From positions 868,001-932,000 of the forward strand of contig NZ_CP109190.1 in the NCBI RefSeq assembly GCF_041438805.1: a DNA stretch of 64,000 nt. Direction: 5' to 3'. The DNA is from Streptomyces sp. NBC_01707 (GTDB taxonomy: Bacteria; Actinomycetota; Actinomycetes; Streptomycetales; Streptomycetaceae). Each line of letters begins with the position of its first letter. Positions within the stretch are counted from its first letter, which is position 1. Below are positions 34,585 through 44,394 of the stretch, piece by piece. The notes below the pieces were generated by a model. That model was not told where the DNA came from. It saw nothing but the letters and a program-made list of their open reading frames with translations, and did no database searches. Made by a program: the position numbers and the translations under genes.

Positions 34585-36075
34585 ATGGGCCCCGAGGAAG
34601 GCGTGCTGATCGTGGGGGCCGGCCCCGCGGGACTGATGCTCGCGGGCGATCTGGCCGAGGCAGGGATCGCCTGCATCATGGTGGAGCGCCGCGAAGGGGA
34701 GTCCCAGCTCACCCGGGCGTTCGCCGTGCACGCCCGGACGATGGAGCAACTCGACGCCCGCGGGCTCGCCGACGACTTGCTCAAGACCGGACTCCGCAAT
34801 CCGGTCCTGCAGTTCTTGCAGATCGACCTCTCACGGCTGCCGACCCGCTACCCGCACGTCCTGGTGACACCGCAGTACAACACCGAGCGGCTGCTCCGCT
34901 CCCGCGCTCTCACCCACGGAGCGGACATCAAGAGCGGCTACGAGGCGACCGGTCTGCGGCAGGACTCCACGGGCGTCGACGTCGAAGTACGCGCCCCGGA
35001 CGGTACGGTGCAGACCCTGCGTGCCGCCTACGTCGTGGGCGCTGACGGCCGCAACAGCAAGGTGCGTGAGTCCCTCGGCCTCCCCTTTCCCGGCCGGTCC
35101 GCGGTTCGTTCGATGATGCTTGCCGACGTGAGCCTGGCCGAGCCGCCGAGAAAACCTCCCACCGTCGGGGCGGTGGGGGACGCCTTCGCCATCGTCGTGC
35201 CCTTCGGCGACGGCTGGTTCCGCGTCATGGCCTGGAACCGTCGCCACGACATGCCTGACACCACGGCCGTCGATCTCGACGAGATCCGCGCAGTCGCCCA
35301 GCGGGCGCTCGGGAACGACTTCGGCATGCGGGACGCACGCTGGCTCTCCCGGTTCCACAGCGATGAACGCCAGTGCCCCCGTTACCGCGTCGGCAGGGTC
35401 TTCCTCGTCGGCGACGCCGCGCACGTGCACTCACCCGCCGGCGGGATGGGCCTCAACACCAGCATCCAGGATTCGGTCAACCTCAGCTGGAAACTGGCGG
35501 CTGTCCTGCACGGCCGGGCTCCGGACGCTCTGCTCGACACGTACGAGGCCGAGCGGCATCCGGTGGGCCGTCGGGTACTTCGGATGAGCGGCGCACTTCT
35601 GCGTGGGGTACTGACGACGCCAAAGGCGATGTGCGGATTCCGCGACCTCTTCGCCCGCACGGTGCTGCGCATCCGGCCTGTAGCCCAGCGGGCCGCCCGG
35701 GCGATTTCCGGACTCGACATCGCCTACGCCGCTCCGAGTGGCGCACCCCCGCTTGTGGGCAAGCGCGTTCCCGACCTGCCACTGACCGACGGAAAGCGGC
35801 TGTACGAGGTTCTGCGCACCCGGCGCTTCGTGCTCGTCACCGCGGCGGATGCGCCGCTCCCCACCGCGGTGACGGAAGGCTGGGCCGACGAGGTCGAGTT
35901 CGTGTCCGTGCCAGGTCTGACAAGAAGGGCCCTGCTGGTCAGGCCGGACGCGTACATCGCGTGGACCACCTCGGAGGAACATCCGCAACGCCGGGCCGAG
36001 GCCGCCCGACAGGCCCTCACGGACTGGTGTGGTGCAGGCGCTACCGCCCGTCAAGGCACCCCTGCCTCCGGATAA
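34585..36075 (+). CDS. FAD-dependent aromatic hydroxylase (PHBH fold)
   Basis: A 496-residue flavin monooxygenase of the type used on phenols and aromatic polyketides. It has the GxGxxG motif VLIVGAGPAGLMLAGD near the N-terminus, the DG motif YVVGADGRNSKVRESLG and the GD motif FLVGDAAHVHSPAGGMGLNT. The C-terminal thioredoxin-like domain (about 400-490) is present, as in RdmE/PgaE-type enzymes. ATG 34585 follows GGAGG. No polyketide synthase genes are nearby, so a catabolic or detoxifying role is as likely as tailoring. Confidence 0.9.
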   Translation: MGPEEGVLIVGAGPAGLMLAGDLAEAGIACIMVERREGESQLTRAFAVHARTMEQLDARGLADDLLKTGLRNPVLQFLQIDLSRLPTRYPHVLVTPQYNTERLLRSRALTHGADIKSGYEATGLRQDSTGVDVEVRAPDGTVQTLRAAYVVGADGRNSKVRESLGLPFPGRSAVRSMMLADVSLAEPPRKPPTVGAVGDAFAIVVPFGDGWFRVMAWNRRHDMPDTTAVDLDEIRAVAQRALGNDFGMRDARWLSRFHSDERQCPRYRVGRVFLVGDAAHVHSPAGGMGLNTSIQDSVNLSWKLAAVLHGRAPDALLDTYEAERHPVGRRVLRMSGALLRGVLTTPKAMCGFRDLFARTVLRIRPVAQRAARAISGLDIAYAAPSGAPPLVGKRVPDLPLTDGKRLYEVLRTRRFVLVTAADAPLPTAVTEGWADEVEFVSVPGLTRRALLVRPDAYIAWTTSEEHPQRRAEAARQALTDWCGAGATARQGTPASG

Positions 36076-36538
36076 GCCGGCCCCTGACACCGTTGCTGCG
36101 CGACGCGGCCGCCGTCCGGTGCCCGCAGCTGCGACGGAACAACCTCTCGCCGCCACGCCACGCCCCAACGGGCCCAAGCGTGTTCCCAGGTGTGAGCTGG
36201 TGTGGACACCTGCGCACACCGGCTGGACGACATCTCGTGCCGGCTACGGCCGAGGCATCTGATGCAGTGCCCGCCGAGGGGGCCTACCTCGCGGACGTGC
36301 TCGTGCGCTCCGACGACGGCAGCACCAGTGCCCGACCGCACAGCCACGAATGGCACGTCCACGGTGCCCGATCAACAGGTCGGGCCAGCAGACTCAACCG
36401 GGAATTTCTTCATGCCAAACAGGAGTGCGCCGTCCGCCCACTCAGACAAGTCGAACAAGCCATTGCACCTGGGCACACCCCTACCGTGAACGACACACCT
36501 TCCGAAATCCCCTTTCACGATAGAGCCGGAGCCCACCC
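36076..36538. other. Intergenic region, possible coding remnant
   Basis: About 460 bases. A short stretch near 36265-36365 reads GAYLADVLVRSDDGSTSARP on the plus strand and looks protein-like but has no start or family. The rest is without signal. Confidence 0.35.
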
Positions 36539-37984
36539 ATGACTTCTGTCCATTCCTTCTGGGTCGCAGGACGCCCGGCCGAAGGCGACAGCACCCTCGA
36601 CGTGACTTCCCCGTGGGACAGCAGGCTCGTCGGAACAGTTTCTGTGCCGACCGACGCACAGATTGAAGAGGCTGTCGCCGCCGCCTACGCGGTGCGGGAG
36701 GAGTTCGCCGCCACTCCGGCCCACCTGCGGGCCGCCGCCCTGGAGCAGGTCGCCAAACGCCTTGCCGAGCGGACCGAGGAGATAGCACAGCTGATCTCCG
36801 CCGAGAACGGCAAGCCCATCAAGTGGGCGCGCGGCGAGGTCGGCCGCGCCGTCTCCGTCTTCCGCTTCGCCTCTGAAGAGGCCCGCCGCTTCAACAGCGG
36901 CGAGGCCCAGCGCCTGGACACCGACGCAGGCGGCCAGGGGCGCCTCGCCCTGATCCGCCGCTTTCCCAAGGGCGTCGTCCTCGGCATCACCCCGTTCAAC
37001 TTCCCGCTGAACCAGGGCGCGCACAAAATGGCTCCCGCCATCGCCGCCGGTGTGCCGATCATCCTCAAGCCCGCTCCGAACACTCCTCTTTCCGGGCTGC
37101 TCCTCGGCGAGGTGCTGGCCGAGACGGACCTGCCGGCCGGCTCATGGTCGATCCTGCCGGTCTCCAACGACCGTATGCCCGCCCTCGTCCAGGACGAGCG
37201 CCTGCCCGTGATCTCCTTCACCGGTTCCGAGAAGGTCGGCTACGCGATCATGGACTCGGTGCCCCGCAAGCACTGCACCCTGGAACTGGGCGGCAACGGC
37301 GCGGCGGTCGTGCTCGCCGACTGGGCGAGCGACGAGGACCTGGACCGGGCCGCCACCCGCATCGCCACGTTCTCGAACTACCAGGGCGGCCAGTCCTGCA
37401 TCTCCGTGCAGCGGGTGATCGCGGACGCCTCCGTGTACGACCGGCTGCTGCCGCGCATCGTCGCCGCCGTCGTGGCCCAGGTGACCGGCGACCCGTCGGA
37501 CGACAAGACCGACGTCGGGCCGCTGGTCAGCGAGGACGCGGCCAAGCGCGTCGAGACCTGGGTCGACGAGGCGGTGACGTCAGGCGCCGAACTCCACACC
37601 GGTGGCACGCGCGACGGCGCCTCCTACGCACCCACCGTGCTCACCAGTGTCCCGGCGGAGACCACCCTCGCCTGCGAGGAAGTGTTCGGCCCGGTCCTGA
37701 CCGTGACGAAGGTGAACGGCGACGCAGAGGCGTTCGCCGCGGTCAACGACTCCAAATACGGCCTCCACGCGGGCGTGTTCACCCACGACGTGCAGGTCGC
37801 TTTCCGTGCGCACCGCGCGCTCGAGGTCGGCGGCGTGATCATCGGTGATGTTCCGTCCTACCGGGCCGACCAGATGCCGTACGGCGGCGCCAAGCAGTCG
37901 GGCGTAGGCCGCGAAGGCGTGAAGTTCGCGATGGAGGACTACACCTACGAGCGAGTCCTGGTTCTGACCGACCTCGAACTCTGA
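36539..37984 (+). CDS. Aldehyde dehydrogenase
   Basis: A 481-residue NAD(P)-dependent aldehyde dehydrogenase. Asn154 in TPFNFPLN, Glu249 in LELGGNG and catalytic Cys287 in GGQSCISVQRV are present, and the C-terminus keeps the GGAKQSGVGREG pattern. Length is standard. It is most similar by eye to lactaldehyde/glyceraldehyde-3-phosphate-type ALDHs (GQSCISVQRV). The start has a weak upstream site (GAGCC). It seems to be a single gene. Substrate unknown. Confidence 0.92.
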   Translation: MTSVHSFWVAGRPAEGDSTLDVTSPWDSRLVGTVSVPTDAQIEEAVAAAYAVREEFAATPAHLRAAALEQVAKRLAERTEEIAQLISAENGKPIKWARGEVGRAVSVFRFASEEARRFNSGEAQRLDTDAGGQGRLALIRRFPKGVVLGITPFNFPLNQGAHKMAPAIAAGVPIILKPAPNTPLSGLLLGEVLAETDLPAGSWSILPVSNDRMPALVQDERLPVISFTGSEKVGYAIMDSVPRKHCTLELGGNGAAVVLADWASDEDLDRAATRIATFSNYQGGQSCISVQRVIADASVYDRLLPRIVAAVVAQVTGDPSDDKTDVGPLVSEDAAKRVETWVDEAVTSGAELHTGGTRDGASYAPTVLTSVPAETTLACEEVFGPVLTVTKVNGDAEAFAAVNDSKYGLHAGVFTHDVQVAFRAHRALEVGGVIIGDVPSYRADQMPYGGAKQSGVGREGVKFAMEDYTYERVLVLTDLEL

Positions 37985-38468
37985 CGAGTCGTCGCGTGAC
38001 GGGAGGGGAGCAGGGTGCAGGCGCCAGGAACGCCACCGACCGGTCTTCGCCGAACGCCCTGCGGCCACGCTCGTTCACCGGCGGCACGGCCTCGCGCACG
38101 CTTCGGCGTGTCCTCGACGTGCCGTTCGGTGTCACCCGCTCTCCCGACCCGGGCTGGACGCCTCTCAGAGTCAAGTGTGTCTGACCAGCCTCCCACCTGC
38201 ATCCCGCAGAGCGTTGGTCTCTGACTCTTGTTGGTCTTGCACATGGCGCGAGCCGCACGGCACCGCGCGGGCGGTGCGCGGGCGGTGCGCGGGCGGTGCG
38301 CGGGCGGTGCGGCTCGTATCGATGCAGACTCGACAGAAGGGACGGTTTCGGGGACGAGATTCCGCGGCGGCGCATGCGTCGTGGGGGCCGTCCTCCTCTG
38401 GCCGGGTCCCGCAGGGCGGGACGCGTGCGAAGACCGACATGATCCCGGGAACCAGAGGGGTTTTGGAA
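37985..38468. other. Intergenic region with short tandem repeat
   Basis: About 480 bases with no supported gene; it contains the four-copy 11-bp repeat at 38267-38310. Confidence 0.5.
38267..38310. repeat. Four perfect copies of an 11-bp GC repeat
   Basis: The unit GCGGGCGGTGC occurs four times head to tail without mismatch, about 160 bases upstream of the TehA-like transporter gene. Unit length is not a multiple of three and the region is non-coding. Confidence 0.9.
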
Positions 38469-39440
38469 ATGGCCGTGCCGCGCATACCTCTCGCCTTCTT
38501 CGGAATATCTCTGGGCCTCGCGGGCCTGGCCGGCACCTGGCTCACGGCAGCCCATGAAGGCCACGTGCCGATCGACGTGGGCCTCGCTCTGGTCGCGCTC
38601 GCTGCGGTCGTCTGGTGCGTGACGCTTCTGTTGTATGTGCGGTACGCAGTGTCTGTCCGGGGAGCCTTCGTGGCCGACATGCTGGACAGCGTCGGGAGCC
38701 CGTTCGGATCATTGGCGGTCATTACGCCGATGCTCCTCGCAGCGCAGGGCATAGCACCGTACGCCCCCCACGCCGGCCGCATCGTGGTGGACGTCTTCAT
38801 CGTCCTGACCCTGCTCGTGGGCGGCTGGTACACCGGGCAATGGATATACGGCCCGCTCGAGCTGGATCAGCTTCACCCGGGCTACTTTCTGCCCGCTACC
38901 GGCGGTGGTCTCGTAGCCGCCTTCAGCGCCGTGCAGGTCGGGCAGGAGCGCGTGGCCGAGGTCATGTTCGGTCTGGGCATCATCTCGTGGGTCATCGTGG
39001 GCTCCATGATTCTGGCCCGGCTCTACTTCCGGCCTCCGGTGCCGCCGGGCCTCACGCCGACGCTCGCCATCGAGGTAGTACCCGCCTCCATGGCAAGCGT
39101 CGCCTGCTTCGCCCTCAACCACGACCGTATCGACCGGCTCTCGGCTGTGCTCGCCGGCTACTGCCTGCTGATGATCCTCGCCCAGGTACGGCTGCTCCCC
39201 TTGTTTCTCCGCCTGCGGTTCACACCTGGCTTCTGGGCTTTCACCTTCTCCTGGACGACGGTGGCGACCACCGGACTGCACTGGACCAGCACCGGCCACC
39301 CTCCCGGCGAACTTGTTCTCTCCTACCTCCTCCTGGCCGCCGCGACCGCACTCGTGGGAGCCATCGCGGTACGGACGCTGGTGGCCATGGCACATCACCA
39401 GTTCCTCCCCCCGGCGACGCCACCTCCTGCCTCGGCGTAG
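38469..39440 (+). CDS. TDT/TehA-SLAC1-family transporter
   Basis: A 323-residue membrane protein with about ten hydrophobic helices. The fold, the WCVTLLLYVRYAV and PATGGGLVAAFSA segments and the spacing of helices fit the tellurite-resistance/dicarboxylate transporter (TDT) family, which conducts anions. ATG 38469 follows AGAGGGG at ten bases. An ATG 30 bases upstream is in frame and cannot be excluded. No partner gene is visible. Confidence 0.75.
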   Translation: MAVPRIPLAFFGISLGLAGLAGTWLTAAHEGHVPIDVGLALVALAAVVWCVTLLLYVRYAVSVRGAFVADMLDSVGSPFGSLAVITPMLLAAQGIAPYAPHAGRIVVDVFIVLTLLVGGWYTGQWIYGPLELDQLHPGYFLPATGGGLVAAFSAVQVGQERVAEVMFGLGIISWVIVGSMILARLYFRPPVPPGLTPTLAIEVVPASMASVACFALNHDRIDRLSAVLAGYCLLMILAQVRLLPLFLRLRFTPGFWAFTFSWTTVATTGLHWTSTGHPPGELVLSYLLLAAATALVGAIAVRTLVAMAHHQFLPPATPPPASA

Positions 39441-39922
39441 GTACGGCCTGCCCGGCGACCGGCACAGAAGGCAGGTCCGCCCCTCGCGGGGCGACGGCGC
39501 ACCTCGTAGCCCCCCGGGCGCCGCCCCTGAAGGAGCCGAGTCAGGCAGAGTCTCACGCCTCCTGTGCCGGGCATCATCGCGTGCGCTGTGCCGGGGGTGG
39601 CCCTGGAGGTGACCTGTGCAACAGCACCGGCCCATTCTTGACCCGATCGTCCATATGTGTTTTCCTGATCGTGAGACCGAAGCACATATGCCCCGGTATG
39701 TGATCCCCGCGTCGCTGGATCCGGCAAGCGCCGGCGCCGGCTGTAGGCAGTCCCACGCGAATGACCTCGCGTTCATGACCACACGTGCGGTCGTCGCCGA
39801 CGCGCCAGAGCCCTACCAGGACCGGCTCACAGCCCACGGAAATCGCGCAGTTGCCGCCTGGCGCCTCCGCACCGCACCGCACCCACGAGCAGCCCCTGCC
39901 CCCACCCTCCAAGGAAGCCACC
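39441..39922. other. Upstream region of pirin gene
   Basis: About 480 bases with no supported gene. It contains an inverted repeat (39652-39690) and the leader of the pirin gene; the pirin frame is open upstream to 39785 but the added residues are low complexity. Confidence 0.45.
39652..39690. promoter_or_regulatory. Inverted repeat CATATGTG / CACATATG
   Basis: Two perfect 8-bp arms (39652-39659 and 39683-39690) separated by 23 bases, in an AT-rich pocket 230 bases upstream of the pirin gene. Possibly two half-sites of a regulator. No promoter with good spacing was found. Confidence 0.35.
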
Positions 39923-40684
39923 TTGCGCGCCGCCACCGACATCCGACGCTCCCGCTCCCGCCATCTCACGCGCACCAACTGGCTGCGATCGCTCAACTCC
40001 TTCTCCTTCGGCGCTCGCTCCGAGACCGACAACTCCCACTTCGGGCTGCTGCTCGTGTCGAACGAGGACACCGTCAAGCCAGGCACCGGTTTCGACACCC
40101 ACCCTCACCGGGACATGGAGATCGTCACCTGGGTCCTGGAGGGAGGCCTTGTCCACCAGGACTCGACCGGCCACAACGGGATCATCTATCCCGGGCTGGC
40201 CCAACGGATGACGGCCGGCTCCGGCATTCTGCACAGCGAGAAGAACGACTCGTGGACCCTGACCGGTGACCAGGAGCACGCCGATCCAGTGCACTTCATC
40301 CAGATGTGGGTCCTCCCGGACACGGCCGGCGTGACTCCGGGCTACGAGCAACTGGACATCAACGCGCCGCTTGATCAAGGCGGATGGGTCACCCTGGCCT
40401 CGGGCATGTCGAAGCACTCCGGAGCCCGCGCCATCTCCATCCGGCAGAAACACGCGGCTCTGTACGTCGCCCGGCTCCGCCCGGCCGAGACGGTGCAGGC
40501 AGCCGCAGCACCGTTCGTACACCTCTTCGTGGCTCGCGGCAGCATCTCCCTCGAAGGCTCCGGCGCCCTCGCCCAAGGTGACGCGGCGCGCATCACCGGG
40601 TCCGAAGGGCAGCGGATCAGTGCGGGCGCCGACGGCGCGGAGCTGCTGATGTGGGAAATGGACACCACTCTCAGTTTCCGGTGA
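39923..40684 (+). CDS. Pirin-family cupin protein
   Basis: A 253-residue bicupin. Metal ligands of pirin are visible: two His in HPHRDMEIVTWVLEG and His/Glu in GSGILHSEKN. Pirins act as redox sensors or quercetinases; which applies here is unknown. TTG 39923 is chosen because it is preceded by AAGGAAG and begins RAATDIRRSRSR, the normal family start; ATG 39785 would add 46 disordered residues. Stand-alone gene. Confidence 0.85.
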   Translation: MRAATDIRRSRSRHLTRTNWLRSLNSFSFGARSETDNSHFGLLLVSNEDTVKPGTGFDTHPHRDMEIVTWVLEGGLVHQDSTGHNGIIYPGLAQRMTAGSGILHSEKNDSWTLTGDQEHADPVHFIQMWVLPDTAGVTPGYEQLDINAPLDQGGWVTLASGMSKHSGARAISIRQKHAALYVARLRPAETVQAAAAPFVHLFVARGSISLEGSGALAQGDAARITGSEGQRISAGADGAELLMWEMDTTLSFR

Positions 40685-41054
40685 CCTCATCTCCATCTCC
40701 CTGATTGCTTGCAGCCGGCCCTATTTCCCGGCGCGCGAAATCGCACCGGATGTGCTCAGCATCGAGCGAGGGCAGAGGTTCCGCCCCTCACATTTCGAAC
40801 GCCTACCGGTGCGGCCTGGGAGTAGGAAATGCAACCGCGATGAGAAATGCCCGGTGTCGGACCTCCCCGCCCAGTTCCTCCTGCTACCCACGATGCCTGC
40901 GAGGCGGGCTTCCCCAGACCCCGACAGCGACCACGTGAGCGTCACTCAGGGACTCAAGGTTTTCACCGTCAGGTGATCAGATATGCCGCTGCACGCCAAA
41001 AGTGCACCGGCGGTAACGCCATCCAGAACCGTAACCAAGAAAGGGAGTACCACT
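40685..41054. other. Intergenic region without supported gene
   Basis: About 370 bases; only GGGAG before the VOC gene start is recognisable. Confidence 0.45.
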
Positions 41055-41399
41055 ATGAGCAACATCCACGCAATGGTCGCGAACATCGAGGTGGATAACC
41101 TTGAGGACGCGATCCCTCTGTACCAGGAATTGACCGGAGAGACGGAAGTCCGCCGATTTCCGTACCGTGATCTGGAGCTGGCGCTCGTAGGGCCCTTCCT
41201 GCTCTACTCCGGGCCGCTCGAGAAATACGTCTCACAGAACGGGACCGTCATCGTCGGCTCCCTGACCCCCGTTCTCGAAGCCCTCGGCAAGGCGGGCGCC
41301 GAGATCCTCGAAGCGCCCAACGAAGTTCCCAACGGCACCAGGATCGTCGCCCGCCACCCGGACGGCTCCGTCTTCGAGTACATGCAGCTTCGCGCCTGA
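41055..41399 (+). CDS. VOC-superfamily (glyoxalase/bleomycin-resistance fold) protein
   Basis: A 114-residue single-domain protein with the beta-alpha-beta-beta-beta pattern of the vicinal-oxygen-chelate fold: NIHAMVANIEVDNLEDAIPL, then LELALVGPFLLYSG and IVARHPDGSVFEYMQLR. Metal-site Glu is present near the end (VFEYMQ). A dimer would be needed for an active site. It is followed by a perfect 14-bp hairpin. Specific role unknown. Confidence 0.8.
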   Translation: MSNIHAMVANIEVDNLEDAIPLYQELTGETEVRRFPYRDLELALVGPFLLYSGPLEKYVSQNGTVIVGSLTPVLEALGKAGAEILEAPNEVPNGTRIVARHPDGSVFEYMQLRA

Positions 41400-41750
41400 C
41401 CCCTCCGCACCCGGTACCACCGCGGTGCTCTGAGGCCGGGGCCGGCCTCAGAGCACCGGCCGTGACCGTCATCGGACTTCGTACCTCAGCCCGGTCCGTC
41501 ACCCGCAGCCACTCGAAACCCCGACCGCAACAGACCGAACAGTAGAGACGCGGAGACCCGATACCTACAGCACTGACATCACAGTGCCGAACGGCCACCG
41601 ACAAGAACTTGCGGGTCATCAGGCCCACGATGTTCCGGTGATCAGCATGAATGGTTCGGATTGGGTTCATTTCACGGAATCAGTAGTTTTTTAGCTTCGC
41701 CAAGGATTCGCACCGCTCCGCTGGGGACGGTGGACGAAAGGCGCAAGCAG
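41400..41750. other. Intergenic region between VOC and PHP genes
   Basis: Besides the hairpin at its left end, about 290 bases hold no supported gene. The PHP-protein frame extends upstream to 41661 but without a ribosome site. Confidence 0.45.
41424..41457 (+). terminator. Perfect 14-bp hairpin after VOC gene
   Basis: Arms GGTGCTCTGAGGCC and GGCCTCAGAGCACC with loop GGGGCC, 25 bases after the stop. A very strong terminator. Confidence 0.85.
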
Positions 41751-44276
41751 ATGGATACACCGGAGAACTCCTTCGGCTCGGAGCAGGCAGCCAGGGCAGC
41801 TGAGCTGACCCGCCGGCGGTTCGTGGTCGTGGCCGGTGCCGCGGTCGCGGCTGCCGGTATCGGCGCGGGTTCGGCCACTGGAGCCGACCTCAAGGCAGCC
41901 GACCAGACCAAGCCCGGCTCGGCCGGTTCCGGCAGGTCGCCCAAGGCGCCCAAGGGCCAGTGGCTGGCCGGTGACACCCACGTTCACGACGACCACTCGT
42001 CGGACGGCAGCGGCCCCCGGCAGACGTCGCACCAGACCCTGCCGGGCAACCTGCCGGTCGGCGACCAGATCGGTCAGGGCGAGAAGACCGGTCTGGACTT
42101 CATGCCGCTGACCGACCACCGGACGTACGACCAAGTCTGGGACCCGCAGTGGAAGTCGTCGAAGCTGCTGCTGCTTCCCGGCGAGGAGGCGAACGGCTCC
42201 CCACACGCCATCGTGCTCGGCAACGTGGACGTCGTCGTGGACGGAGCCAACCCGGCCGGTTCCGCGAGCTACCGGCATGTGCAGCAGTCGATATGGGACG
42301 TCCACGCACAGGATGCCGTGTGGTCGCAGGCCCACCCCGACGACGGCGAGTACACCCGGGCCGACGGCGTCAACGACAACGCCAGCGTCCAGGGCGCGGA
42401 CATCGTCGAGGTACTCAATGTGGCGAGCGACCCGGACGTGGAGGTGGAGTACGCGGAGAACCGCTGGAACGCCGGCTTCCGCTTCGGCGTCGTCGCGGCC
42501 AGCGATTGCCACTTCCGCGAGCTGTGGGACGTCGACAGCCCCGGTGAGCCGACGACGCACGTCTTCGTCGCGAAGCGGTCGGTGCGAGGCATCCTCGACG
42601 GCTTCCGCGACGGCCGGACCACGGTCTCACAGAACATCGCGGGTCCCTTCCTCACCATCGAGGCGGACGTCGACGGGGACGGCGTGTTCGAGGCGATGGG
42701 CGGCGACGAGGTTGTCGTGGCCGACCGCAAGCTGTCCAAAAAGGCCCGCCTGCGGGTGAAGGTCAAGGGCGGCAAGGGCACCACTCTCTACGTCTACGCG
42801 GCACCCGGCCGCACCGCGGGCCCCGTCGCGACGTTCAGACCGCAGAAGACGAACGAGACCTACGAGCTGCCGCTGGTAATGAAGGGCACGGACCACTCCT
42901 GGTACAGGGTCGAGGCACGCTCCCCTGGCAGCGCCTCCGGCTCCGAGGCCGACCCCAACCTGCCGGACCAACTGCGCGGCGCGACCTCGCCGATCTTCCT
43001 GTCCGTCGGCGCGCCGGCGGTCCCCAAGCCCGAGATCGCGCTCCCGGTCGAGGATACCCGTGCCGACAAGGCCACACTGGTGGCGGGCGAGCAAGGCAAG
43101 TTCACCGGATTCTCCGATGTGGCGGTGTCCGGCAAGAACACTCACCTGGTCGCCGAGCTGCACGAGGAGCAGGCCACCAAGGTCATCTACCGCCGCCTCG
43201 ACAGCAAGGGCCGCCTCACCAGGGCCTTGACGCTGTCGCAGCGTTCGGCGACCGCACGCTTCCCGCGCGTGGTCGCCACCGGCGACAACGTCTGGGTCGT
43301 GTGGCAGGACGAGCTGGGCAAGGAGCAGCCGCACCAGCCCGTGATCCTGCTGGCGCAGAGCACCGACGGCGGCCACTCCTTCAAGTCCCCGGTCAAGCTC
43401 AGCAAGGGCAAGGGCCGCGCGATCAACCCGGCGATCGCGCTGCTCGACGACCGGCACCCGTTGATCGCCTGGTCGGACAACAGCGGCGGCGCCTTCGACG
43501 TCTTCGCCCAGATCGTCGGCATCGACAAGGCCGCGGTGAACATCTCCGCGGCCGGCAAGACAGTCAGCGCCGGAGTACCCACCGACGCACGGTCGCCGCG
43601 CTACCCGGCCTCGCTGTTCCCGGTCGTCGCCGTCAACGACGACCGGCACGCGGTGATCAGCTGGCAGGACGACCGATTCGACCCGGACTCGCTGTGGACC
43701 GGGCACACCCCGCCCGCCGGCGAGCCCGCCAGCGGCGGCACGGACCCCGACAACTGGCAGATCCTGGCCGCGGTCCGCAAAGCACCGGGCCGCAGCTGGG
43801 ACACCCCGGTCCAGGTCAGCCGGGTCTCCGACCGGTCCGACCGGCACCCGGGCCTGACCGTCGCCGCCGACGGCACCTTCGTCGCGATCTGGGAGAGCGG
43901 CGCGCTGCAGAGCTCGGGCGCCAACCTCGAGCTGCGGTCGAGCCGTTCGGCCGACGGCGGGAATACCTGGACTTCCCTCGAGCAGGTCGCCCTGGCCCCC
44001 GAGGCAATGAGCCAGCGGGCCGCCCTCAACCGAGACCCCAACGGCACAGTGCGGGCGGTCTGGTACGACTCCCGCTCGACCGACTGGCGTTGGAAGGTCT
44101 TCACCGCAACGCTCGACAGCAAGAACGGCTGGTCCGAGGCCCAGCAGGTGACCACCCGCGGCAACAACACCTGGCCCGCTCTGGACCAGGGTGTCGTGGT
44201 CTTCACCAGCGACCGCGCGGCGACCCGCACCCAGCGAGACCGCACCCAGCAGGTCTATCTGGCGAAGCTGGCCTGA
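41751..44276 (+). CDS. Tat-exported PHP-domain (CehA/McbA-like) hydrolase
   Basis: An 841-residue secreted protein. A twin-arginine signal TRRRFVVVAGAAVAAAG lies at about residues 20-37. The PHP-type metal site follows with GDTHVHDDHSSDG, MPLTDHRTY, SQAHPDDGEY and AASDCHFREL. After about residue 400 a long beta-rich region with repeated VWVVWQDE/VISWQDDR/AVWYDSRS strands looks like a sialidase-type beta-propeller. CehA/McbA relatives hydrolyse carbamate or phosphoester bonds; the substrate here is unknown. ATG 41751 with GAAAGG is preferred to the longer start. Intact single gene. Confidence 0.85.
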   Translation: MDTPENSFGSEQAARAAELTRRRFVVVAGAAVAAAGIGAGSATGADLKAADQTKPGSAGSGRSPKAPKGQWLAGDTHVHDDHSSDGSGPRQTSHQTLPGNLPVGDQIGQGEKTGLDFMPLTDHRTYDQVWDPQWKSSKLLLLPGEEANGSPHAIVLGNVDVVVDGANPAGSASYRHVQQSIWDVHAQDAVWSQAHPDDGEYTRADGVNDNASVQGADIVEVLNVASDPDVEVEYAENRWNAGFRFGVVAASDCHFRELWDVDSPGEPTTHVFVAKRSVRGILDGFRDGRTTVSQNIAGPFLTIEADVDGDGVFEAMGGDEVVVADRKLSKKARLRVKVKGGKGTTLYVYAAPGRTAGPVATFRPQKTNETYELPLVMKGTDHSWYRVEARSPGSASGSEADPNLPDQLRGATSPIFLSVGAPAVPKPEIALPVEDTRADKATLVAGEQGKFTGFSDVAVSGKNTHLVAELHEEQATKVIYRRLDSKGRLTRALTLSQRSATARFPRVVATGDNVWVVWQDELGKEQPHQPVILLAQSTDGGHSFKSPVKLSKGKGRAINPAIALLDDRHPLIAWSDNSGGAFDVFAQIVGIDKAAVNISAAGKTVSAGVPTDARSPRYPASLFPVVAVNDDRHAVISWQDDRFDPDSLWTGHTPPAGEPASGGTDPDNWQILAAVRKAPGRSWDTPVQVSRVSDRSDRHPGLTVAADGTFVAIWESGALQSSGANLELRSSRSADGGNTWTSLEQVALAPEAMSQRAALNRDPNGTVRAVWYDSRSTDWRWKVFTATLDSKNGWSEAQQVTTRGNNTWPALDQGVVVFTSDRAATRTQRDRTQQVYLAKLA

Positions 44277-44394
44277 CGTCCGACCCACCGGTCGGCCCTG
44301 GCAACGGGTCGCCCCATTACCGTTTTGGTCGCCCCGCAACGGGGTGCCCGGCCTCCGGAGTTGGCATGACTTTCTCCCCCTGTCGAACGCATGG

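Noticed and set aside
36029..36538. Small plus-strand frames between the FAD hydroxylase and ALDH genes
   Set aside because: Pro/Arg-rich shadows, with only one short protein-like patch and no start.
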